A DNA stretch of 64,000 nt. Source: Lentibacter sp. XHP0401. GTDB taxonomy: Bacteria; Pseudomonadota; Alphaproteobacteria; Rhodobacterales; Rhodobacteraceae. Both the position numbers and the translations under genes were made by a program. The DNA is taken from the NCBI RefSeq assembly GCF_025751535.1, contig NZ_JAOWLC010000001.1:1-64000 (forward strand), read 5' to 3'. Position 1 is the stretch's first letter, and each line of letters opens with the position of its first letter. Below, one piece after another: positions 16,868-23,841 of the stretch. Below the pieces are notes generated by a model. It ran no database searches, was not told where the DNA came from, and saw only the letters and a list, made by a program, of their open reading frames with translations.

Positions 16868-18223
16868 ATGAGCTTTGACTATGATCTTTTTGTCATTGGC
16901 GGAGGCTCGGGCGGTGTGCGTGCGGCGCGGGTGGCGGCGCAGGGTGGGGCGAAGGTCGCTCTGGCCGAGGAAGACCGCTACGGCGGAACCTGTGTGATCC
17001 GTGGCTGCGTGCCCAAGAAGTTGATGGTTTTTGCCAGCGAATTCCCCGGAGCTATTGCGGATGCGCAGGCCTATGGCTGGGATGTGAGCAACGGCGGATT
17101 TGACTGGGGCGCATTCAAGACCAAGCTGCACGCAGAGCTTGACCGCTTGGAGAACGTCTATCGGGGCATTCTGAAAAATAATGGCGTTGAGAGCTATGAT
17201 GCGCGCGCCAAGGTTGTCGGCGCGCATGAAGTCGAGCTGTCTGACGGCACACGCAAGAGCGCCAAGCATATTTTGTTGGCGATGGGCGGGCGGCCTGTGA
17301 AGCCCGAAATCAAGGGCGCGGAACACGCGATTACCTCAAACGATATTTTCCACCTTGAGAGCCTGCCGAAAAACATGCTGATCCTTGGTGGCGGTTATAT
17401 TGCCTGCGAATTTGCCGGGATCATGAACGGTCTTGGCGTGGAAGTGACGCAGTATTATCGCGGTGCGCAAATTCTGCGCGGATTTGACGATGAGGCGCGC
17501 GGGCTTGTCTCGGAGGAGATGATCCAGAACGGTGTGAAGCTGCACCTTGGCACGAACATCCTTGAGATGGAAAAGGTTGAGGGTGGTGTGCGTGTAAAGT
17601 CCACCAATGGTCACGACGAGATATTCGAGCAGGTCATGTTTGCCACGGGCCGTGCGGCCAACACAGAGGATATGGGGCTTGAGGCCGTTGGCGTGGACCT
17701 TGGACGCGGTGGCGAGGTCTTGGTTGATGATTATAGCCAGACGAAAGTTCCCAGCATTTATGCTGTGGGCGATGTGACCGACCGTGTGAACCTGACGCCA
17801 GTGGCGATCCGCGAGGGCATGGCCTTTGTGGAAACGGTCTTTAACGGCAACCCGACAAAGCCCGACCACGAGCTTATCCCTACAGCGATTTTCACGCAGC
17901 CCGAAATGGGCACGGTGGGCCTGAGCGAAGAAGCGGCACGCGAACAGGAGGCAATCGAGGTTTATTGCACTTCCTTCAAGCCGATGCAGCAGAGCTTTGC
18001 GGGGCGGTCTGACCGTGTTTTGATGAAACTGGTTGTGTCACAGGAAAGTCGTAAGGTTCTGGGCTGTCATATCGTCGCACCGGGGGCGGGCGAGATGATC
18101 CAGTTGGCGGGAATCGCTGTAAAAATGGGCGCAACGAAAGAAGACTTTGACCGCACGGTTGCGGTCCATCCGACGATGAGCGAAGAGATTGTGACAATGA
18201 AAGAGCCTGTGAGGCGCGCTTAA
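16868..18223 (+). CDS. gor: Glutathione-disulfide reductase
   Basis: A 451-residue flavoprotein that uses NADPH to reduce oxidised glutathione. The FAD site VIGGGSGGVRAARVAAQGG is at residues 9-27; the redox-active disulfide is Cys42/Cys47 in GGTCVIRGCVPKK; the NADPH site is ILGGGYIACEFAGIMNGLG; and the C-terminal interface has the catalytic His in VAVHPTMSEE. The C-VIRG-C pattern with PKK distinguishes it from dihydrolipoamide dehydrogenase. It is the second gene after rpiA. Confidence 0.96.
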   Translation: MSFDYDLFVIGGGSGGVRAARVAAQGGAKVALAEEDRYGGTCVIRGCVPKKLMVFASEFPGAIADAQAYGWDVSNGGFDWGAFKTKLHAELDRLENVYRGILKNNGVESYDARAKVVGAHEVELSDGTRKSAKHILLAMGGRPVKPEIKGAEHAITSNDIFHLESLPKNMLILGGGYIACEFAGIMNGLGVEVTQYYRGAQILRGFDDEARGLVSEEMIQNGVKLHLGTNILEMEKVEGGVRVKSTNGHDEIFEQVMFATGRAANTEDMGLEAVGVDLGRGGEVLVDDYSQTKVPSIYAVGDVTDRVNLTPVAIREGMAFVETVFNGNPTKPDHELIPTAIFTQPEMGTVGLSEEAAREQEAIEVYCTSFKPMQQSFAGRSDRVLMKLVVSQESRKVLGCHIVAPGAGEMIQLAGIAVKMGATKEDFDRTVAVHPTMSEEIVTMKEPVRRA

Positions 18224-18311
18224 TCCCGACCAAAAGGGTTGAAATAGTGGCGCAGGCACACAAGTTAGGACATAGCGTCTTAAAGACTTTAAACAGAGGG
18301 GAAATCTGTAG

Positions 18312-19478
18312 ATGGCGGGTAATTCTGGCGGCCCATGGGGCGGCGGCGGAAACGATAACGGTGATGACGGGCGTGAACAGCGCCCCAACGGCGGGCGCAG
18401 GCCCGACGGCGGCGAGCAGTCGCAGATCCCCGAGATCGACGAGTTGATGAAAAAAGGCCAGGAGCAACTGCGCGTTCTGATGGGCGGCCGTGGTGGCGGC
18501 AATGGTGGAAACCGTGGTGCTGCCGGCGGCGGCGGTGGACCGGCCTTCAACCGTGGCACCATTGGCCTTGGCCTGTTGGTGGCTTTCGCGCTTTGGCTCT
18601 TTCAGAGTTTTTACACAGTCAAGCCGGAAGAACAGTCGGTCGAGCTTTTCCTGGGCAAATGTAACAGCCCTTGTGTGGGCAGTCCTGGCCTTAACTTTGC
18701 ACCCTGGCCTGTTGTAACAGCCGAGGTGATATCTGTAACACGGGAAAACACCGAAGACATCGGTGGCGGCACGGGCGCGGAGGCGGGCCTTATGCTGACC
18801 GGTGATGAAAATATCGTCGACATCGACTTTCAGGTTGTCTGGAATATCGACAGCGCCGAGGAATACCTTTTCAACCTGCGCGAGCCGAAAGCAACCATCC
18901 GTGCGGTTTCGGAATCAGCGATGCGCGAGATCATTGCGCAAAGCGAGCTTGCTCCGATCCTCAACCGAGACCGTGGCCCGATTGCCGACCGTTTGAAAGA
19001 CCTGATCCAGTCAACGCTCAACAGCTACGACAGCGGTGTAAACATTGTGCGTGTGAACTTTGACAAGGCGGACCCGCCCGAAGAAGTGAAGCAGGCATTC
19101 TTTGCCGTACAATCTGCCGAGCAGGACCGTGACCGCCTTGAAAAGCAAGCCGATGCCTATGCAAACACAGTTTTGGCTGCGGCGCGTGGTGAATCAGCTC
19201 AGGTGCTTGAAGAAGCCGAGGGTTACCGTGCGCGCGTTGTGAATGAAGCGCAGGGCGAGGCGAGCCGTTTCTCGGCCGTTTTGACGGAATACACCAAGGC
19301 GCCCGAAGTGACACGCAAGCGGCTGTATCTTGAAGCAATGGAAGACGTGCTGGGTGGTGTCGACAAAATTATCGTTGATGACGGCATCGGCGGGCAGGGG
19401 GGCATTGTGCCATACCTTCCGCTCAACGAGCTTCGCCGCAGCACGGACACTGACACTCAAACCGGAGGGAGCAACTGA
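18312..19478 (+). CDS. hflK: FtsH protease modulator HflK
   Basis: HflK (388 residues) forms with HflC a large membrane complex of SPFH/prohibitin proteins that surrounds and modulates the FtsH protease. The N-terminal 75 residues are Gly-rich and cytoplasmic (GPWGGGGNDNGDDG, GGRGGGNGGNRGAAG), followed by one membrane segment at about 78-98 and the periplasmic SPFH domain (VKPEEQSVELFLG to VNFDKADPPEEVKQAF) and a long charged helix. AGAGGGGA precedes the ATG. The stop overlaps the hflC start (TGATG). Confidence 0.96.
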   Translation: MAGNSGGPWGGGGNDNGDDGREQRPNGGRRPDGGEQSQIPEIDELMKKGQEQLRVLMGGRGGGNGGNRGAAGGGGGPAFNRGTIGLGLLVAFALWLFQSFYTVKPEEQSVELFLGKCNSPCVGSPGLNFAPWPVVTAEVISVTRENTEDIGGGTGAEAGLMLTGDENIVDIDFQVVWNIDSAEEYLFNLREPKATIRAVSESAMREIIAQSELAPILNRDRGPIADRLKDLIQSTLNSYDSGVNIVRVNFDKADPPEEVKQAFFAVQSAEQDRDRLEKQADAYANTVLAAARGESAQVLEEAEGYRARVVNEAQGEASRFSAVLTEYTKAPEVTRKRLYLEAMEDVLGGVDKIIVDDGIGGQGGIVPYLPLNELRRSTDTDTQTGGSN

Positions 19479-20359
19479 TGCGCTCGACAACATATATCCT
19501 GCCGGTGATAGTGCTGGCGATTGCTGGCTTACTGTCGTCAATTTTTATCGTGGACGAGCGGGAGAAAGCGCTGGTTCTGCAATTTGGTCGCCTTGTGGAC
19601 ATCAAGGACGAGCCGGGCCTTGCTTTCAAGATCCCGCTTATTCAGGAAGTGGTCCGCTATGATGACCGTATCCTGAGCCGTGAAATTCCACAGCTTCAGG
19701 TGACACCGTCAGATGACCGCCGCCTCGAAGTCGATGCTTTTGCGCGCTACCGTATTGTCAATGTGGAACAGTTCCGCCAAGCGACAGGTGCGGCCGGCGA
19801 TCAGGCGATTGAACTTGCGGGCCGCAGGCTTGACTCGATCTTGCGTTCGGAAACACGCGAAGCGCTGGGCACGGTGTCATCCAACGACATCCTGAGTTCG
19901 GACCGTGCCGCTCTGATGCTGCGTATTCGTAACGGCTCGATAGAGCAGGCCCGCTCGCTTGGTATTGATGTGATCGACGTGCGCCTCAAGCGCACCGACC
20001 TGCCGAATGCAAACCTCGCGGCCACATTCTCGCGGATGCAAGCCGAGCGCGAACGCGAAGCGGCGGACGAGATTGCCCGTGGTAACGAAGCTGCACAACG
20101 CGTGCGTGCGCAGGCCGACAGAACCCAGGTCGAGATCACTTCTGATGCGCGCCGTCAGGCCGAGATCATCCGGGGTGAGGCAGATGCCAACCGCAACGCG
20201 ATCTTTGCGGAAGCTTATGGCGCGGATGCGGAGTTCTTCGAGTTTTACCGCTCGCTCAACGCCTATCGCGAAGCCATCAAGGGGAGCAATTCGACCATGG
20301 TTATGTCGCCTGACTCCGAATTCTTTAACTATCTGAAGAATGAAAACGGCAAGCAATGA
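19478..20359 (+). CDS. hflC: FtsH protease modulator HflC
   Basis: The 293-residue partner of HflK. It has an N-terminal membrane anchor (about residues 5-22), the SPFH domain starting VDEREKALVLQFGRLVDI, and a C-terminal helical region ending with FFEFYRSLNAYREAIKGSN, the HflC hallmark. It overlaps hflK by one base and the DUF2065 gene by four (ATGA), so all three are coupled. The complex protects or feeds FtsH in membrane protein quality control. Confidence 0.97.
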   Translation: MRSTTYILPVIVLAIAGLLSSIFIVDEREKALVLQFGRLVDIKDEPGLAFKIPLIQEVVRYDDRILSREIPQLQVTPSDDRRLEVDAFARYRIVNVEQFRQATGAAGDQAIELAGRRLDSILRSETREALGTVSSNDILSSDRAALMLRIRNGSIEQARSLGIDVIDVRLKRTDLPNANLAATFSRMQAEREREAADEIARGNEAAQRVRAQADRTQVEITSDARRQAEIIRGEADANRNAIFAEAYGADAEFFEFYRSLNAYREAIKGSNSTMVMSPDSEFFNYLKNENGKQ

Positions 20360-20559
20360 TGATTTGGGCGACAGCCCTTCTGGCCCTCGGGTTGGTATTG
20401 TTACTGGAGGGGCTGGTCTATGTGCTGGCCCCTTTTCTTGTTGAGGACATGCTGCGCGCATTGCGCGAGTTGCCGCCCGAGGCGCGGCGTATGATCGGCG
20501 CGCTGATGATGGTGTTGGGATTGCTCCTTGTCTGGGGCGCAAAGACACTTGGCGCGTAA
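20356..20559 (+). CDS. DUF2065 small membrane protein
   Basis: A 67-residue protein with two hydrophobic segments (about residues 2-25 and 47-63) joined by a charged loop containing MLRALRELPPEARRMIGALM. This pattern is DUF2065 (YjeT-like), regularly found directly after hflKC. The four-base overlap with hflC supports co-translation. Function unknown; a role as an accessory of the HflKC-FtsH complex is inferred from context alone. Confidence 0.88.
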   Translation: MMIWATALLALGLVLLLEGLVYVLAPFLVEDMLRALRELPPEARRMIGALMMVLGLLLVWGAKTLGA

Positions 20560-20730
20560 ATTTGAGCGGTTTTTCGCTTTATCACGAAGCTGTCACGCAA
20601 ATTTCACGTGAGCTTGAGAGCGCGTGCACAGACTTGGCGTTGCGCAGGAAAGTCCCTAAGTTACATATACAAGAGATTGGACCCACGCCGTTTGGTGTGG
20701 AATGATCACACGAGATAAAGGAGTGTCGGT

Positions 20731-22200
20731 GTGAGACAGGCAACACGAGTAATTGCAATGAAGAGAGCTGATGTGGGCATGATGCGCGCGCTTTGGCTGA
20801 TGGTTCTGGGCGCTGCCCTTGTGATGGCGCAGGCGTTGAGCGCACAGACAAGGCCCGAGAGCTTTGCAGATCTTGCTGACAGGGTAAGCCCTGCAGTTGT
20901 GAATATCACCACCTCAACCATGGTGGCGCGTGGCACAGGGCCAGGTGCGATTGTGCCTGACGGAAGCCCGTTTGAGGACTTCTTCAGGGAGTTTCAGGAC
21001 CGCAATGGACAAGGCAACCGTCCGCGCCGCTCTTCGGCACTGGGGTCGGGGTTTGTGATTTCGGAAGATGGTTACATTGTCACCAACAATCACGTGATTG
21101 ACGGGGCCGACGAGGTGATCATCGAGTTTTTCTCAGGCCGTGAGCTTGAAGCGAAGGTGATCGGGACCGACCCGAAAACAGATATCGCGCTTCTCAAGGT
21201 TGAAAGCGACGAGCCGCTGCCTTTTGTGCCGTTTGGCGACTCTGATACAGCCCGCGTGGGCGATTGGGTGCTGGCTGTGGGCAATCCGCTGGGGCAGGGC
21301 TTTTCTGTTTCAGCAGGGATTGTCAGCCAGCGCAACCGCGCGCTGCAAGGCGCATATGACGACTACATCCAGACCGATGCCGCAATCAACCGTGGTAACT
21401 CGGGTGGGCCTCTCTTTAATATGGAGGGTGCTGTTGTGGGTGTGAATACCGCGATTCTCAGCCCCAATGGCGGCTCGATCGGGATCGGCTTTTCGATGGC
21501 TTCCAATGTTGTGACGCGGGTTGTTGACCAGCTGCGTGACTTTGGCGAAACCCGTCGTGGCTGGCTTGGTGTGCGCATTCAGGATGTGACCGATGATGTG
21601 GCCGAGGCCATTGGGCTTGAAAAGACCGCAGGTGCGCTTGTAACGGATGTGCCTGAGGGCCCTTCCAAAGAAGGCGGTATGCTTGCGGGCGATGTGATTA
21701 TGAGCTTTGATGGTGTTGAAGTGGAAGACACACGTGGGCTTGTACGCACTGTGGGCAACGCCGATGTCGGCAAGACCGTGCGTGTTATTGTCTTCCGTGA
21801 AGGCAAGACCCAGACGCTCAAGATTACCCTTGGCCGCCGCGAAGATGCGGAAAGCACAGACGCCCCCATGGACGACGATGCGCCTGAAGAAGGCGGCGTT
21901 AAGGAAGTGGAGATGATGGGCCTGACGCTTGCACCGTTGACCGACGAGTTGCGCGAGCAGCTTGAGTTGGGCTCAGATGCGAACGGGTTGGTTGTGACCG
22001 ACGTGAACGAAGAAGCCGAAGCCTTTGAAAAAGGCCTGCGCGCAGGTGATATCCTCACCGAGGCAGGGCAGCAGAAAGTCAGCTCTGTGGCCGATCTTGA
22101 AGCGCAAATTGCCGCTGCCAAAGAAGGCGGGCGTAAGTCACTTCTGCTTCTGGTGCGGCGCGGTGGCGAACCACGGTTTGTGGCGCTGACGCTGGAGTGA
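20731..22200 (+). CDS. degP: Do-family periplasmic serine endopeptidase (DegP/MucD type)
   Basis: A 489-residue HtrA-family protease/chaperone degrading misfolded periplasmic proteins. After an N-terminal signal region (hydrophobic core at about residues 20-37) comes the trypsin-like domain with catalytic His121 in NNHVIDG, Asp151 in KTDIALLKV and Ser224 in RGNSGGPL, followed by two PDZ domains (about 275-360 and 395-480). The GTG start at 20731 was chosen because AAAGGAG lies seven bases before it; an ATG at 20758 would give a more typical signal peptide length. It follows hflKC-DUF2065 by 171 bases, forming an envelope quality-control cluster. Confidence 0.96.
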   Translation: MRQATRVIAMKRADVGMMRALWLMVLGAALVMAQALSAQTRPESFADLADRVSPAVVNITTSTMVARGTGPGAIVPDGSPFEDFFREFQDRNGQGNRPRRSSALGSGFVISEDGYIVTNNHVIDGADEVIIEFFSGRELEAKVIGTDPKTDIALLKVESDEPLPFVPFGDSDTARVGDWVLAVGNPLGQGFSVSAGIVSQRNRALQGAYDDYIQTDAAINRGNSGGPLFNMEGAVVGVNTAILSPNGGSIGIGFSMASNVVTRVVDQLRDFGETRRGWLGVRIQDVTDDVAEAIGLEKTAGALVTDVPEGPSKEGGMLAGDVIMSFDGVEVEDTRGLVRTVGNADVGKTVRVIVFREGKTQTLKITLGRREDAESTDAPMDDDAPEEGGVKEVEMMGLTLAPLTDELREQLELGSDANGLVVTDVNEEAEAFEKGLRAGDILTEAGQQKVSSVADLEAQIAAAKEGGRKSLLLLVRRGGEPRFVALTLE

Positions 22201-22219
22201 GCCTGAAGGCAATGACACA

Positions 22220-22253
22220 AAAACGGCCGTGCAAGAAATTGCGCGGCCGTTTT
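22220..22253. terminator. Bidirectional intrinsic terminator
   Basis: AAAACGGCCG (22220-22229) pairs with CGGCCGTTTT (22244-22253) between the convergent degP and RDD genes, providing U-runs on both strands. Confidence 0.85.
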
Positions 22254-22256
22254 ACT

Positions 22257-22703
22257 TTAGAGCGCGCGGCGGTTGAGCGCGACAGTGCCAAGCGCTAGAT
22301 CGGTGAGGCCCTGGCCGCGCTCTTGCCCGGCCATGAAAACCATGGAGACAACCTGCACGAAAAAAAACATCCATGACAAGGTGAAGCCCAGCGTGTGGAG
22401 AACAGCGAGTGAAAAATCAAACTGCTCTCCACGGCTTGTGCGAAATTCGATCGCCGTGAGGCGCATGCCAAGGGTTGCCGAGCCGTTGGCCAAGCAAACC
22501 ACGCGGTAGGCAAAATTGACGGTGAGCGCGAGTAATGGCAGAAAGAAAAGCCCCGTGAAGGCTGTGAGCGGCACAATGACCACGACGAGCAGCGCAACGA
22601 TCACGGTGTCGATCACCCATGAAATGAGCCGCTTCACAGCCACGTCAGCGTAGAATTCGGGCTGGTAGAAGGGATCGGGCAGAGCCCAGCTTTGGCTTTC
22701 CAT
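22257..22703 (-). CDS. RDD-family membrane protein
   Basis: A 148-residue protein of the RDD family (Arg-Asp-Asp type), here with the Asp in VKRLISWVIDTVIVALL in the first membrane helix, a second helix around residues 45-70 and a third around 105-125. NGSATLGMRLTAIEFR is the typical mid-loop. RDD proteins are small polytopic membrane proteins; some have been linked to ion exchange, but no function can be assigned here. The gene ends at the shared terminator with degP. Confidence 0.88.
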   Translation of the reverse strand: MESQSWALPDPFYQPEFYADVAVKRLISWVIDTVIVALLVVVIVPLTAFTGLFFLPLLALTVNFAYRVVCLANGSATLGMRLTAIEFRTSRGEQFDFSLAVLHTLGFTLSWMFFFVQVVSMVFMAGQERGQGLTDLALGTVALNRRAL

Positions 22704-22771
22704 AGTGGTCCTCTCAAAGAAACGAGCTTGGCCCCCAAGATAGGAGGGCCAAGCCGGTGGTGTAAGGGGGC

Positions 22772-23209
22772 TTAGGCTTTTTCTGCCGTCTGGCCTTCGT
22801 TAAGGGTTTCATCGCTGTCTGCGGCTTCGGCGCGTTCGTCCATGAACTGGTCAAACTCGGCCTTGTCCTTTGCATCGCGAAGGCGCTCGAGGAAGGCTTC
22901 AAAGTTGTGCTGCTCTTCTTCGAGGCGGCGCAGGGTCTCTTCTTTATAGGCGTCAAAGGCGGTGTTGCCTGAGGGGCGTGACGCATGGAACCTTGCGTGA
23001 CGGTGGGCGTGACGTTTGCCACAGCGTCCCGAACCGAGGCGTTTGCTCCAGATCATGTAAAAGAGGAGCGCGAGGCCGACCGGCCAGAAGGCGATAAAGC
23101 CAAGGACCATAGCGGCGATCCAGGCGCCTTTGCCCTTGTCGTCAAGCCATGCCTCGGCACGGGCAAACCACCCTTGGGAGTGGGCGGGAACGTGAACGGC
23201 GTGTGTCAT
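22772..23209 (-). CDS. DUF2852 domain protein
   Basis: A 145-residue protein with one or two close membrane segments at about residues 30-50 (WIAAMVLGFIAFWPVGLALL) and a His/Arg-rich linker (CGKRHAHRHARFHASR), then a charged coiled-coil-like tail (AYKEETLRRLEEEQHNFEAF). This arrangement is DUF2852, a family nearly confined to alphaproteobacteria and without known function. AAGGAG precedes the ATG. Upstream lie an operator-like palindrome (23239-23259) and a perfect FNR box (23295-23308), so expression is probably oxygen-responsive. Confidence 0.85.
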   Translation of the reverse strand: MTHAVHVPAHSQGWFARAEAWLDDKGKGAWIAAMVLGFIAFWPVGLALLFYMIWSKRLGSGRCGKRHAHRHARFHASRPSGNTAFDAYKEETLRRLEEEQHNFEAFLERLRDAKDKAEFDQFMDERAEAADSDETLNEGQTAEKA

Positions 23210-23238
23210 ATAGTGTCTCCTTGCGGGTGAGTTGCTTT

Positions 23239-23259
23239 AATGTGAATGCTCTTCACATT
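23239..23259. promoter_or_regulatory. Operator-like palindrome AATGTGAA-N5-TTCACATT
   Basis: A perfect inverted repeat with 8-bp arms and a 5-bp spacer sits 30 bases upstream of the DUF2852 start codon. If the FNR box at 23295-23308 acts from the usual -41.5 position, transcription would start near 23260 and this palindrome would lie directly over the start, a repressor-like position. The binding protein is unknown. Confidence 0.55.
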
Positions 23260-23294
23260 GCCAATATTGGGGTCAAAGGTGCTGCGCGCAAGGC

Positions 23295-23308
23295 TTGATG
23301 TTAATCAA
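23295..23308. promoter_or_regulatory. FNR/FnrL box TTGAT-N4-ATCAA
   Basis: TTGATGTTAATCAA is a perfect FNR consensus match in the 116-base gap upstream of the leftward DUF2852 gene and past the end of the YbaK-like gene. Its centre is about 92 bases before the DUF2852 ATG. Confidence 0.75.
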
Positions 23309-23325
23309 ATTTACATTTATTTTAA

Positions 23326-23787
23326 TTACACAACAAAATCAGATAGTTGAGACTTTGACTTTTCCAGGAGTCGAGCGGGAGTTAAGCTGAAAACATGGTG
23401 CGGGGTGCCTGCTGCGGCCCAGATCAGCGCGAAATCATGCAAGCGGGGGTCAAAAAAGCTGCGGATCGGGTTTTTATGCGCGATGGGAGACACGCCGCCA
23501 ATGGCGAAGCCTGTCTGCGCACGCACAAGGGCGGCATCGGCACGGCCCAAGGGCTCGCCTGCAAGGGCGGCGGCTTTCTGCTCGCAAACCTGATTGCCTC
23601 CTGCGGTAATGAACAGCAGTGCCTCGCCCGAGGTTTGTCCCTGAAAGATGATCGATTTGGCGATTTGGTCGACTTCCACGCCCAATTCGGAAGCCGCTTG
23701 CAGTGCAGTTTTGGCTTCACCTGTCTCGCGGATCTCGGTTTGCTCGCCTTCAAGGGTTGCGCGCACACGTTTGAGGCTTTTTGACAT
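23326..23787 (-). CDS. YbaK/EbsC-type aminoacyl-tRNA deacylase
   Basis: A 153-residue protein with the YbaK/ProX editing domain: QIAKSIIFQG contains the conserved catalytic-type lysine, followed by LLFITAGGNQV, and ARTQ-like VRAQTGFAIGGVSPIAHK, the GxxxGGVSP signature. Family members hydrolyse mischarged aminoacyl-tRNAs such as Cys- or Ala-tRNA(Pro) in trans. AGGAG precedes the ATG. The neighbours give no further clue to the substrate tRNA. Confidence 0.88.
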   Translation of the reverse strand: MSKSLKRVRATLEGEQTEIRETGEAKTALQAASELGVEVDQIAKSIIFQGQTSGEALLFITAGGNQVCEQKAAALAGEPLGRADAALVRAQTGFAIGGVSPIAHKNPIRSFFDPRLHDFALIWAAAGTPHHVFSLTPARLLEKSKSQLSDFVV

Positions 23788-23841
23788 CTTGGTACTCCTG
23801 TTCGCGATTGACGCCGCTTTAGGAGCGGCGCATCTTCAGGC

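Noticed and set aside
16088-17326. 412-codon frame antisense to rpiA and gor
   Set aside because: Both plus-strand genes are unmistakable enzymes; the antisense frame spans their junction and is His-rich noise.
18293-18309. Small hairpin ACAGA...TCTGT around the hflK ribosome site
   Set aside because: Only a 5-bp A/T-containing stem; too weak to argue for regulation.
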